A DNA stretch of 64,000 nt, from contig JADDOH010011058.1 in the NCBI GenBank assembly GCA_016648135.1, positions 1 through 64,000 of the forward strand, in the 5' to 3' direction. The DNA is from Agrypnia vestita (lineage: Eukaryota; Arthropoda; Insecta; Trichoptera; Phryganeidae). Under the pieces are notes generated by a model. That model had not been told where the DNA came from. It saw only the letters and a program-made list of their open reading frames with translations, and did no database searches. Of this stretch, positions 31,833 to 42,542 are shown piece after piece. A program made the position numbers and the translations under genes. Within the stretch, counting starts at the first letter, position 1, and each line of letters opens with the position of its first letter.

Positions 31833-32259
31833 AATAACCATAAAGTAATATCAAAATACAATACTATAGAATTTTGTAGTCTTTTGAGTACCTCGCAATA
31901 CTGGACAGCATTTATTGTAGTGCTTTAAGGGATGAACTCCGCTAAAATAAGGCACTTGAAAATGGTGAGTGATTGGTTGAAAGCCCCGATTATTATTTAG
32001 AAGGGTGTGGTGTATTCAGGCAGGCCGACTTAACGGCAGTACAAGGTGGCGCTGTAATTAAAAGGGAGAGCCCCAACTCTCGCTCTCTCTTTTCTTCTAA
32101 CCAGTGTGCAGTTAGCACGAGGTTTTTATTAAGATCGGTCGACACAAGTTGTCTAAGAATATACTGGAGGAACTGAGAAATCCACAACTATCTGCCTTTA
32201 CTTGGTCTTCGTATCCCGAGTTAAGGATACAACACAAAGGTGATGAAGTAGAATAAGGT

Positions 32260-32640
32260 AAACTTAGCTAAAAGCATGTTCCGCAAACTCGGTGGCTCCA
32301 AGTCTTCATGGTACTACCAGCCTGCAGAGTGCCACCGACTTAGCTGACCGCAGTGCGAGCCGCCTTCCAGTGATATTGTCCGGGATACAGAGGTCCATCA
32401 AATATTGTGGTGCATTTTTTGAAGACTTTTGTACACCATCAGAGAGAGTTTGAATTTATACGCTCCGGCAGGCGAAGCCAGTGTAGCTGCTCCATCATTG
32501 AGGATATCCGTGAAAACTTTGATGCCCTCAATGTGAGTAAATGCCTTTTTGGATTGGCGGAGGCCTTCATCCAGCTGTGGACTGTCAAAAGGCTGCTGAA
32601 AAATTGAAACAAGTGCTCGTTAAGTGCTCTCACATTATTT
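32260..32640 (-). pseudogene. CR1/L2-like non-LTR retrotransposon, post-RT segment
   Basis: Minus-strand frames read FSRISSMMEQLHWLRLPERI, then in a shifted frame KLSLMVYKSLQKM, then further on LRS and LVV.R blocks equivalent to GRRLRS and LVVPRTR. The LHWLP...RI.FKL.LMVYKSL pattern is the classical segment after the RT domain in CR1/L2-clade ORF2. Several frameshifts and stops are present and both ends are lost. The fragment belongs to a different subfamily from 5268 and 45790. Sequence at 31973-32200 may be its further-decayed end. Confidence 0.7.
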
Positions 32641-33119
32641 TATATTTGAAAGCTTTTAGCTTGGATTGGATTTATTAATAGCCTAATTACCAAAACCATA
32701 TTTACAAACGAGAACCAAATTAATGAATTTTCATAAATATTGTCCGACCATTAATCACCCGGCGGAAGCCGAGTGGGAGTTTTGGCGCTAAATGTGAATG
32801 AAGTTATGAAAATATATTCCGTCTCAGACAACTTCAAAACAGACTCCAAAATATTTCGTAATGCGTATTATTTTCGGGACGTCGACATGGGTTTGCTTAA
32901 GGGTTTATTTTAGTTACTAGCTGTAAGCCGTCAAAAATGACGGTACTTTTACGTGTCAGTTCCTAAGGAATATATAGTAAATATATTTATAAAAAAAAGG
33001 AAAAAAATGTACTATAAAGAAGTCACGGATGTTACACAAAGTTAGAAAATGAAATTATTATAATTTATTTTGTGAATTCATTTGTGAATACACATGTTAT
33101 GTCAGTGTATTGATACTTG
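32641..33119. other. Mostly unassigned
   Basis: ACTAGCTGTAAGCCGTC near 32918 resembles the left edge of the repeats at 37262 and 40677 (ACTAGCTG), but the remainder does not match them. Confidence 0.35.
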
Positions 33120-33375
33120 CGGTCACTCGTGACCTCTATCGTAGAAGAAGTGAACACACACAACAAAGTACGTATAATTTACGCCCCCATCAATCCGCCC
33201 TGTGCCTCCGCCGGTACAGGTCGTCCTCCTGATGAAGTTGAATATGAATTCAACGAAATGTCGAGAATCGTTTCTCGGAAAAACATACGGTTCGTACAAA
33301 ATATCCGTAACCATTTACAGTGAAAAATGTCTAACGACCGTAATACCAGCCTTAACTCTTTAATCAATCAATAGT
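33120..33375 (+). ncRNA. PLE-D type terminus with hammerhead-like motif
   Basis: Plus strand: TCCTC, CTGATGA (33229-33235), extra A, GTTGAAT (33237-33243), loop ATGA, ATTCAAC (33248-33254), GAAA (33255-33258), TG, TC, GAGAA. Helix II is seven perfect pairs with a tetraloop. The base before the cleavage point is C, the preferred residue. Helix I has three contiguous pairs, a mismatch, then another pair. Upstream Pro-rich codons (INPPCASAGTGRPP) resemble the Pro-rich protein tail upstream of PLE-A motifs. No second copy is in the window. Confidence 0.55.
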
Positions 33376-33381
33376 TATGTA

Positions 33382-33879
33382 TACAGGGTGTACCAGAGCT
33401 AGTAGCAGAAACTTGGAAGGTAGATTTCCGACTATGTTATGAGTCTAAAATTTTCAAGCAACCGTGCCCTTATATCAATAGTTATGGAGATATGCAATAT
33501 CAAAGTTTGCATTTTTTTTCAATATTTCTTACTCATTATTTGCAAAAAGTTGAACTATCATTACAGTAACTGATGTCGTTTGTAAAAAATTGATTCGCTT
33601 CAATACAAGTCGAATAAAATGATAAAAACCTTGCTAAAATTGAAAAAAAAAATTGCAAGTTTATATTTAAGTTGTATTATTTAGTTACTGTAACTTCAGT
33701 ATTTCAACTTTTTGCATAAAATAAGTCAGAAATATTTTTAAAAAATTGAAAACATTAATATTGCATATCTCCATAACTATTGATATTATTAGGTCATAGT
33801 TGCTTGTACATTTTAGACTCATAACATAGTCAGGAATCTACCGGCCAAGTTTCTGCTGCTAGCTCTGGTACACCCTGTA
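33382..33879. mobile_element. TA-flanked foldback MITE, 498 bp
   Basis: Ends TACAGGGTGTACCAGAGCTA and its inverted partner TAGCTCTGGTACACCCTGTA, each bordered by TA (33380-33381 and 33880-33881). Inverted similarity continues inward through GCAGAAACTTGG, ACTATGTTATGAGTCTAAAA and CCATAACTATTGATAT. No coding sequence. The core (ACTATCATTACAGTAACT, TTCAATACAA) is shared with 35499-36028, whose outer 25 bases differ. Confidence 0.9.
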
Positions 33880-34369
33880 TATGACATTTTGAACTTTTTG
33901 AATGTATTAATACATTATTAGCCAAAATGTTAAGTTAATTAATAAAGTTTTAATATTTATAAAATTATAAATCAACGGTAAATAGTGATTAAATTTTCGA
34001 ACAGTATTAAATTCATTAAATGTCAATCACACTCATTGGTAGAACATTATGGCCCGCGCCCACTTGTGAAATATTAACGAAAGGATCTCTGTTTCAAATT
34101 TTGATCTCACGAGATTCTGCTAAATGCACGTTATATATTAAACAAATTTAACGTAACTAACTATTGACTTACCGTTCGTCAGTTATGTGAATTTGAAACT
34201 CCCAGCAGCAGAATAAATGTTTGTAATTTAATGAACTTTGTTTATCTAACTTTTCCGACTGAATTGTTTGATGTATTTTTCTATGTGACATTTGAACATA
34301 CGTTTTAAATCTGGCTCGTTTCATTTCTGACCTGTTACATAGTCTTTATATTTTTTTGTTTCAATAAGC
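33880..34369. other. Unassigned spacer
   Basis: Nothing recognised. Confidence 0.4.
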
Positions 34370-34520
34370 TAAATTTGGTACTACCGACACTATGAGTTAT
34401 TCTTGTGTCACTACTGTAGTTTCGATAGATCCCTCTTATCTACAGTAAAAAAACTATGCTTAATGTAGCGTCATGTTGACTCATTCAAATAGTGGAAAGG
34501 GGTGAAGTATTAGGAAACGT
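34370..34520 (-). mobile_element. PLE-B terminus, degenerate hammerhead-like motif
   Basis: Minus strand: CTGTAGA (34439-34445) replaces CTGATGA, a weak GATA/TATC helix follows, then GAAACTACAGTAGTG. Downstream AATAACTCATAGTGTC matches AATAACTCATATTGTG of the 10.8-kb copy. The core substitutions should abolish activity. Confidence 0.5.
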
Positions 34521-34939
34521 GACATCATTAATTAGTATTTTCTGTGATTTTGAAAAGTCTGTGAATAATTTTAAAATGGTTAAGTTTCTTAACATTTTTA
34601 TATATAGGAAGCATCTATATATAGGAAGATATATTTTATTAACCAGATATAAGGGTGCTGTGTGAATGTGTTATATAAAAGTTTTATTTATCCACCAACG
34701 TTTGGGGAGGGATGCAAGATATATATTAAAACACATGATTTCCTAGCACAGTCGTAAGCCACGATAGTAAATGTGTAAGGCTAACCAAAAAAATAGCACA
34801 ACATAAAAATGAATGGACTCGTACAACATAACACAAGCCCGACATGTAAAATAAAATGAACAAAAGATAAATTATTATACGAGTAGATGTTTGGGGGTTG
34901 AAAAAAGGTGAGCGTCGGTAGTAACCAGTTTGTGGTGAT
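34521..34939. other. Unassigned spacer
   Basis: An 83-codon minus-strand frame (34977-34726) has no recognised motif. GTATATAGGAAG at 34601-34630 is a short duplicated segment. Confidence 0.4.
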
Positions 34940-35160
34940 GGTTGAATGAGGAGAAGACTACTTTTTAAGGTCACCACCCGTCATGTGACGGGAATTCTCC
35001 AAACTCGTGAAATGTTTGATGATTTTATTCGCTCGATAAAACAATTACAAGTTGCACATATTTTCGATAATAAAGACAATGATAAAGACTCGACGGACCA
35101 GGGCCTCCGGTCTACGCCGGAGGTCGCTTAGAGACTGACATGCCCGTCCAGGACGTTGGC
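34940..35160 (+). pseudogene. Unknown repeat U1, copy 1, with shared coding potential
   Basis: The frame from 34946 reads RRLLFKVTTRHVTGILQTRE, DDFIRSIKQLQVAH and LRSTPEVA. The minus strand at 57600-57260 reads LLFRDITRPTTGNLQSRKMP, DDFIGSIKQLQAIH, DYKDKDRYSMDSVLRPTPGV and AVRLTCP. The two share frame, length and most residues, so the unit was once coding. CCTCCGG-TCTACG-CCGGAGG at about 35105 is a hairpin. I do not recognise the protein; no RT, transposase or integrase motif is visible. Confidence 0.6.
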
Positions 35161-35496
35161 TAGTTTTATACTGTTTTCAGAATAAAAGTTTATTTAAAGC
35201 ATAGATTTTTACGGAAACGGATCGTTTGATTAGTGAGAACGCAAAAATCAATGCTTTAAACGAACTTTTACTTTAATCCAACATGAAACAACCGGCCCTT
35301 TATCAAGAAAAAAAAATTATAATAAAATAGAAACTGAGCCCCGCATGTAAAGGATTTACCATGAAAAATATGTTTTTATGGGTTAATTTTTCTATGTTTA
35401 TATAATATTCATCCGAATTATTAACACAATACATATACTAGAATAAGTATGCCTGATGATTATTTCAATTTTTAACTCTCTTTTTCTTAAACAATT
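35161..35496. other. Unassigned spacer
   Basis: AAAGTTTATTTAAAGCATAGATTTTTACG near 35180 and CAATGCTTTAAACGAACTTT near 35250 are weakly inverted, perhaps a decayed small foldback. Confidence 0.35.
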
Positions 35497-35498
35497 TA

Positions 35499-36028
35499 TA
35501 CAGGGTTATTTGGAGAACATTAATTACCTTGCACGTATTCCTGCTTTAATTATGAATCGAAAATGTTCAAAGCAATATGACTTAATTTCAATAGTTATGA
35601 AGGTATGTGACGTCAAAGTTTGCTTTTTTTCAACAATTCTGGCTTATTTTTTGTAAAACGTTGGACTATCATTACAGTAACTTATATCAAATATGAAAAA
35701 TTCATTTCCTTCAATACAATTCAAATAAAATAATAAAAGCCTTCGAATTCCAATTGGAAAACATTTCAATTGGAAGTGTTTTTATCATTTTATTTAACTT
35801 GTATTGAAACGAATGAATTTTTCGTAATCGATATAAATTACTATAATAATACTTAAACGTTTTGTAAAATATAAGTCAGAAATATTGGAAAAAAATGCAA
35901 ACTTTGATATTGCATAACTCCTTGACTATTGATATTAAGGTCATAGCTGCTTGAATATTTTTCACTCATAATTAAGGTCAAAATATATAGTACTGCGAGG
36001 TTATTAATTTTTTCCAAATAATCCTGTA
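35499..36028. mobile_element. TA-flanked foldback MITE, 530 bp, related to 33382-33879
   Basis: Ends TACAGGGTTATTTGGA and TCCAAATAATCCTGTA with TA on each side (35497-35498 and 36029-36030). The arms remain inverted inward (CAAAGTTTGC, TCAATAGTTATG versus CATAACTCC..GACTATTGA). The interior shares GACTATCATTACAGTAACTT and CCTTCAATACAA with the 33.4-kb element. The centre holds its own palindrome, CCAATTGGAAAACATTTCAATTGG. Confidence 0.88.
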
Positions 36029-36030
36029 TA

Positions 36031-36588
36031 CAAATTATTATTTTTGAGTACCTACCTTACCTGTGTTAAAACATAATAACTGAATTTTGTCCCCAGAATA
36101 GATTATTAAAATTTATTAAGATAAATTAATTAAATGTCTTCCCAAAAATTTAAACGCACTTAAGAATCATACATCAAAATGGATAGAGGTGTGAGGCATC
36201 AAAGTTATAAAAAAGGAACCTACAACGAGTATTACCTAATAAGAAATAAAATGACAAAAGCAATGCTATTGTAAAAATTAAGTTAAATAAATATAAGAAT
36301 GTTTTAAGAATTAAAGTGAAGAAAGAATAAAGTGTAAATTTTAAACAATGTTGTTATAAAAATGTTGTTATATCGTGCCCACCTCGACACAAGATTGTTC
36401 CAGTTAGGTTACTGTTATCATTAATAAATAATACAAATATTGTGAAAAAAAGAAGAATTTAAAACCCATTTTCGACATCTTTATTATCAAAGCGGGCACT
36501 ATTTTGAAAGTTCATCCTGTCGATATCTATGAATAACAAAAGCAGTGTTGCAAACATAAATATTCACGACTCGTCCCAATCTATCGTA
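36031..36588. other. Unassigned spacer
   Basis: Nothing recognised. Confidence 0.4.
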
Positions 36589-36985
36589 GGGAAAGCGTCA
36601 AAATTGCCGCGCTAAAGTGTCGATGGTTGCGCTCGTATTTTCGGATCGCGTTTCGCGCAACCCCATCTCTAGCGGTACGTTAGTTCCGTCAAGTTTATAT
36701 CGGAAAATATCTCGCGGTGGTACCTGCTCCGCCGGCGTTTTCGGGGATTTGTTGCCGGGCGGGAAAATTAGGCGCTAAGAAGGCGGGCACCTACTTGCGG
36801 CTATTATATTTTTTACAGCTGGCAACACGGGAGAGGAATCGCGCGACAATAAAAGCGAGGGAACGCTTTAAAAGGCGGGATTAGGCGGCCGGGAGGATCT
36901 GTCACACTCGTTGATTTCCCTTTCTTATTGCACGCTTTATTCTGCTATCGGACAAGGACGCCCGGAGGTCACTCGTGCGTGATGA
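36589..36985. promoter_or_regulatory. CpG-rich island in AT-rich surroundings
   Basis: About 400 bases with many CpG dinucleotides (for example GGATCGCGTTTCGCGCAACC, CTCCGCCGGCGTTTTCGGGG, GCGGCCGGGAGG) stand out from the AT-rich flanks. A TATA-like TTTAAAAGGCGGG lies near 36866. No convincing coding exon follows; the 77-codon frame at 36928 has no recognised motif. It may be a host promoter, a first exon or a GC-rich element edge. The promoter label is a guess. Confidence 0.3.
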
Positions 36986-37261
36986 TGGAAGCATTTGCAT
37001 TCCGACTAAACGACATGTCTTACAAACTTTTATGCTCCAGAGATAATCTAGTTGCTGGAGTTTGCGCCAAGAGCGACCATTCAAACAGTCTATATTTGAT
37101 GTTATTTTTTTCTTATTACGTGTATAAGCTTTTCTTCAGGCGTAGAAAAAAGGTTCGCTGAATGTGCGCGTTCCAAGTGAAATTTCTTCACGTTTTGAAT
37201 AGAAATATTCTTTACACTTAGAACATCAAAGTTTGTATATTTTTTTCCAAATTTATTATAA

Positions 37262-37846
37262 AACTAGCTGGTCGTACCCGGCGTTGCACGGGTTAAGAAT
37301 TAAGTCAAAAATAAGTTTGTGAGGGAAAACAAAGGTTTCCCTGTTCTGTAAAAAACAATGTTTCCATTTAAACTTTTAAACCCCCACTTTTAAACACGAG
37401 AATAAATTCACATTTAAAAGTGGGTAAGCGTGTAATATAAATGTGTATTAATTAAATTATATTGAATACTCTTAAGTTTGTACATTTTACCAAATAAATT
37501 AAATAAAAATAAAAAAATTTAAAAATGTTAACATAAGTTATTGTAACATAATTGTAATACTTAGATATATGGTATTGCAGACTTTTTTGTAGATATTAAT
37601 GTCCTCTATAAAACTGTAGTACATCACTTTGCTCTTTTTTTTGGTATTTTTTTCACACGTTGGGTTACATTATCGAAGTTTTCATATAGATCCTTAACAT
37701 TTTTGAAAATATTCTATAGCCTATGTTTCATAATGTAGAATTCTAAATGTGAAAGAATTTTTTAAATCTATCCAGTAGTTTCGGAGCCTTTTCAATGCAA
37801 ACAAACAATCAATTCTTTCCTCCTTATAATATTAGTATAGATTATC
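37262..37846 (+). repeat. Dispersed insect-type repeat beginning ACTAGCTGGTCGTACCCGGC
   Basis: It starts ACTAGCTGGTCGTACCCGGC, contains TCCAGTAGTTTCGGAGCC and TTTCCTCCTTATAATATTAG, and ends TAGTATAGAT. This start and end combination is familiar from many arthropod repeats with an ACTAGCTG...ATATTAGTATAGAT frame. The interior is AT-rich and non-coding. I cannot name the class from sequence alone. Confidence 0.6.
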
Positions 37847-38039
37847 TCCAGTAAGTACTACGTTAGACTATCATGATAATAATTTATACTTATATTTTAT
37901 TAATTCTTCATGATTATTGGCGAAGAATTTTAAATATTAATAAATTTTCGAATCAAATTTCAAAACATCTACCAAAAATATAAGACCTACTTTTTATACA
38001 AATAATAACATAGGGAAACTCTTCATAAATTCTTAAAAT

Positions 38040-38560
38040 AAAAATTATATATTTAACAATTTGGGTGTTTATAAACTGTCGTGTTAAGATTTTACAGCGT
38101 TTTATTTTGAAAAACCGGTCGAAATTTCAATGGAAGAGTAAAATAGCATTTGAGATGCCTGAATAATCATGATTTTTCTGAATTATCAAATCATTTATTA
38201 GAAAATGATCACGGTTTTGATAAATATTTTGGACTTTTTATTTTACACATACTTAAATAATTTTGGTCTGAAATTGAGTAATTTAGAATCATTAGAAATT
38301 ATTAAATCATGTAATAGTAAACCAAACATTATTAATAATCAATTAAATTTAACTACTAGCCCAATTCTAAAAAAAAATCCAACAATTGTGTGTACTGTGT
38401 AGAACTTCTGTAATAATATTTAAAAATAATTTTTCAAATAATTTAGAAAAACAAAAGACTTTTCATTTTGATATTTTGACATTTATAAAACACCCTGACG
38501 ATGGAAAAGTTTTTCCGAAACATGTAGGTATAATTAATAAAATATAAGTAAATACATACA
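38040..38560 (+). pseudogene. PLE-A fragment: GIY-YIG C-terminus followed by hammerhead motif
   Basis: Plus strand: SNHLLENDHGFDKYFGLFIL (about 38186), a frameshift near 38262, then LKLSNLESLEIIKSCNSKPN and IINNQLNLTTSPILKKNP ending at 38402. The NHLLE..H.F, LNLLE.LEI and SPIL blocks are those at the end of Penelope-like proteins. A hammerhead-like motif follows at 38490-38531: ACACC, CTGACGA (38495-38501), T, GGAAA/TTTCC with AGTT loop, GAAAC, AT, GTA, GGTAT. Helix I has four of five pairs. Protein end and ribozyme lie about 90 bases apart in the same orientation, as expected of one element. Confidence 0.8.
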
Positions 38561-39470
38561 AATGATAAAATCTATTTTTAAGATGTAAAAGACTTTTCTT
38601 CGATTCGCCAAAAATTTTTTTTTGGCATTTGGTGGGTTTTGATGTTTGACTATTTCTAGTAATATTTCAAGATTTAATCTTAATCTTACGTTAAAATAAA
38701 AATTTAATATGTCTACGCCATGTTTCATCATACCAGCCAGGGTATTTTTGATATATACTCATTTTATTGGATACATTTCTAATCCCAATACACCAACGGC
38801 TTAAGTATGGTCGCCAGGTTTTATTTATCCGACGGTGTTCTGTATTGCCCCGTAATAAAATGGCGGTAAAACTTGTGATTGTATTAATAAGTCATCAAAA
38901 TATCGTGTCGTGTATTTTATTTTTCCAATATGTTTTATGTGACGGAATGTCACAAATGGTACATTTTGAAATCAGGGGATTTACTGTTGAAAAAAAAGAA
39001 AACAACATTTCAACGTATTTATAGGTTAAACAAATTTGTTATTATATACGATATATCTATAGAATCCATTCTTAAAGCTCATATTAAATATTCAAAACGT
39101 TCATCAAATCATTTTTTGACAACTATAAATATTCTGAAAAATATTATTTTAGTATATAACCACTAAAAATTACTTTTTTGTCTATCGGTTCGAGACTTAA
39201 CCCATTTCTTCTTCAGAACAACCACTACACTAGCATGTAAATATCACTACAGACCACAATCATACTTTTATTTACACACACCTTCACAAAATACTCTTCA
39301 CATGCTTACTCTAACTAAAGGTCAACGTAGAATTGGCATGGCCTTTAGTATATAGTTTAGGTATAACGGGGCAACGCGCAACGGGTAGAAATATATAATA
39401 TTATCACGAGATTGTACACGCAAAAAGAATTGTGCGTAATCCAGGATTTTACAGCACTCTACACCTGTTA
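38561..39470. other. Mostly unassigned; possible PLE-like relic at 39180-39230
   Basis: Minus strand at 39225-39182 reads CTGAAGAAG, AATGGGTTAAGTCTCG and AACCGATAGAC, faintly like a type-E PLE block. The frames at 38767 and 38930 have no recognised motif. Confidence 0.3.
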
Positions 39471-39935
39471 AAAATAAATTGGAAACTTCCGCAAATGTCA
39501 TGAATAACCCAATAAATTTTGATACCATCGAGACGCGACATTTATCTATAAAAATAGATCGATCCGCTACTTCGCACTTAGTGTGTGTCAGAATAGACAG
39601 CGGGCTATTACCATTGAAAGAAAAATCATGCAGCGTGTGTGATTCCAATGATAGTAAATCAAGAAAGTACCTACCAACGAGCGAGAAGTTTTCTACTGCG
39701 AACCTGGGCGATTTAAGTAACGTGTATCAGTACAAGGGAGACTTGTTCTTCAAGAATGATGATAAGTGCGAATTATGAAATCAGATCAATAATGCAGTGA
39801 AGATTCTAGAAACATTTAGTGAGAATTTAAGTACGACTTACAATTTAATTCGTGTCCTGTGACTTTGTGTATTTAATAAAAATTTAATTAATTTTTACTA
39901 TTTACATTGCCATGATCTTGTAACAATATTATCAA
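39471..39935 (+). mobile_element. LTR-like segment, uninterrupted copy of the 12-13 kb element
   Basis: A TATA-like TATAAAAATAG at 39547 is followed by AAATCAAGAAAGTACCTACC, AATTTAATTCGTGTCCTGTG, a polyadenylation-like TTTAATAAAA and an AT-rich end. The order matches 12217-12260 plus 13050-13110, without the 694-bp insert found there. A 99-codon frame (39479-39778) runs through it but looks incidental, since the related copies do not preserve it. Confidence 0.45.
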
Positions 39936-40676
39936 TTAAATCTGACCTTTCAGTATGATATTCGTGAGCCAACCGAAGCGGCCCAAACATCAAATCATCA
40001 AGTAGCATTGCGAGGGTGTTTCCTTATTTTTAATTCAACGGTAGGTAAGTACTTAAGGATAATTTTAAGATTAAATCAATTTTTTTTTCTGGTATAAACT
40101 CTGGTAAAAAAATCACGGAGGATATTAATTGGGATCTGAAATGGTCAGGTAAATTATACAAGTATGCAAATTAAATTCGTTGATAAAATATATTTACGGA
40201 ACTCAAAGATGTTTCGGTTCTAAAAATAATTATCCATTTAATTAATGTGCAAAATTCATAATATTCTAAAAATATAATTAATAAAATTACATAATAAATT
40301 ATTTATAATGCCAAGATGGATGTATTTTACTATTATATACTACTGAAAGATTGGCGCTGGCGTCATGATATCAGAAGAGATTAATCCATTGGAAATTTAT
40401 AGGTCAACGCGACAATTAGCAACTCCATTTCTAACATGAGCTTTAAAATTTCAAATAAACTCTCAAAAAATAAGACGGACTATTTGATCCCTTTTTAACG
40501 AGTGTTCAAAAAAATTCGAAAAATTTTGTAGGTATCTACTTCACACGGAAAAATTTATATATTTTTTTAAAAAAGAGATGAAAAGAGAAGAGAAAACGCG
40601 AAAATTTTATAATAAAAATCATGAATGAAAAAATTACCCCACATTATGCATACTGATTCACAGTATATAATATATA
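39936..40676. other. Unassigned spacer
   Basis: Nothing recognised. Confidence 0.4.
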
Positions 40677-41160
40677 CTAGCTGTGCCTGCGCGGCTTCGC
40701 ACGCGTAGATTTTTAGAACACTGTTTGGATAGTCATAGAATTTTCGCGAACCTTCTAGAACATTCTCCTTTCAGAACTTTCAAGAAATTTATCGAATATA
40801 CAAGAACCTTCTAGTCACACCGACACATTCCGCCACTCGATTTAGAACCTTATAGAACTTTCGGGAAATTTCTAGAGCAGGTTTTTCCGGAACCTTCTAG
40901 ACTTACCGACACAGTCGGCGCATCTATTTTGAAATAATCTGAAGCATTTGCGGCCTTCTCATAACAAAACAATGTGCTAGAAAGCACATTTTCGTCACCC
41001 ACTCCCACCCACGCAAAGCCACCCCCACCAAACTCGCATATTTTCGGTGTAACACCAAGGGCTACCCACTACCATAACCACCGATGGGTGGTTGTGGCTG
41101 GTTGTGAAGAAAACTTGGCGGGTAGGGAAACACGGGTTCCTTTATATATGTCGAATTTGA
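40677..41160 (+). repeat. Dispersed repeat beginning TACTAGCTGTGCCTGCGCGG
   Basis: The left edge TACTAGCTGTGCCTGCGCGG resembles the edge at 37262. The interior has repeated CCTTCTAGA and AACTTTC units (AACCTTCTAGAACATTCTCC, AGAACCTTCTAGTCACACCG, GAACCTTCTAGACTTACCG) and a C-rich block. It ends with TTTATATATGTCG. No coding capacity is visible; class unknown. Confidence 0.5.
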
Positions 41161-41310
41161 CTTTCGACCGCATGGAGTAACATTCTTAATAATAATAATC
41201 AAATTCTTACTTACGGTTTATTATTAATACAAATAATATTAATAATAAACCGCATATCGCGATGGAAACACCGAAGCAATTAGAAAATCCAACCTTTTCA
41301 ACATTGTATA

Positions 41311-41560
41311 ATGACGATAGTAATATACGGATTACTAGAAGCCGAGCAAAACTCATTAGCAGCGTCGCTGGAGAAACCCACTCCTCCACAAACACCTGAC
41401 GCAGAATTTCTCAAACTTTCACTTGACGGTGAGCTCCGGACCCAAACGGTTGTACGCTTTTTGGAGAAGCAGCTCATCGACAAGGCGCCCTGAAGATGAG
41501 CATTGAGATCTGTTCGAAACGTCGGCAGACGACTGGTCCTGACGACCAGAATTTGACGCG
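41311..41560 (+). mobile_element. PLE-E type end: coding tail and hammerhead-like CTGAAGA..GAAACGTCGG block
   Basis: A 61-codon frame ends at the TGA of CCCTGAAGATG (41493). The block CTGAAGATGAG, ATTGAGATCTGTT, CGAAACGTCGGCAG follows. Its layout resembles the other terminal motifs, and CGCC/GGC-type pairing around it is possible, but the core is CTGAAGA rather than CTGATGA. I regard it as a likely retroelement end and a weak ribozyme candidate. Confidence 0.35.
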
Positions 41561-41593
41561 GGTTACCCCCAAAGTAGTTAGAACTAACATAGA

Positions 41594-41609
41594 TATGTAT
41601 ATAATATAT

Positions 41610-41645
<36 letters not shown>

Positions 41646-41664
41646 ATATAAATATAATATAATT
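41594..41664. repeat. (AT)n microsatellite
   Basis: Runs of ATATATAT broken by AATAT units extend from about 41594 to 41664. Confidence 0.9.
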
Positions 41665-42208
41665 GATTTATGATACTATTTCATATATTTTTTGGAATAC
41701 GTAGGTCTTCCATCATAGATTTTAACTTCATCCATTCCACAGTAATACCATACATGTGTATTCTAGGTGTGTGTGCATTTTACCGTATTTATTAGAAAAT
41801 GTTGACATGGCATACACACATAAATATGTTTTATCGCCCTATAAAATAGAAGCTACCCTATGAACGAATGGCCTTGCGGCGTACGGACGTAATCCCTTAT
41901 CCCGCGAATTTACATGCTAAAATGTTTCTGTGTGCCCCTCTCATGTTTTGACAGTAACACTCATCTTTCCACGTAACATTGCATAAATTTTGGAGTGCTT
42001 CTGAAAGCGCACGGTGCGCAAATACGGAAATGTTTAGAGATTCGTCATTCTTCAAGACGTAAATTATAATAAAAATTGTTTTGATTACTTTATGTGTAAT
42101 TTTCATATAAAATTGACAGGATTATGTGAGAGTTAACGTTGATAATTAAATTCAGATGCTGGAATAAACAAATGAAATTTGAAATAATTTTTGATTGAGA
42201 TAAATAGA
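41665..42208. other. Unassigned spacer
   Basis: Nothing recognised. Confidence 0.4.
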
Positions 42209-42542
42209 AGATGTCTCACAGAGACGAAGGTGTAGTGGGTCGAGGGCCTAGAGCCTCCAATCCGAATATTCGAACCTCGCCTGTTTTTAAGTATCCTCGC
42301 CTCGCCGCGATGTTCCCGCGTCGGGATTGTTGTTTTCATGAAATATTACAATGTCCGCGGACATTTGCGCGGAAGACGCCGGCCACAAAGATTGTCAGGC
42401 GGGAGGCCATCTTGTTTTACTTTTTACACCCTCGCCCGTATAATATTATGCGCGGTGATTGTATTGCTCCGGTAGGTACCGCCGCATTTTCAGTATTTAC
42501 CTGTTTGTTGTTCAGGCGGCAGAGTGTCGGACAATAACTCGG
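42209..42542. promoter_or_regulatory. Second CpG-rich island, preceded by an R1 start fragment
   Basis: GATGTCTCACAGAGACGAAG at 42210 is the left edge of repeat R1. The following 300 bases are CpG-rich (CCTCGCCGCGATGTTCCCGC, TCCGCGGACATTTGCGCGGA, GACGCCGGCC). A 108-codon plus frame spans it, but long frames are expected in GC-rich DNA and I recognise no domain. Possible promoter, exon or GC-rich element; undecided. Confidence 0.3.

Noticed and set aside
42211..42537. 108-codon plus-strand frame
   Set aside because: It lies in CpG-rich sequence where long frames arise by chance and shows no recognisable domain; its start falls in an R1 fragment.
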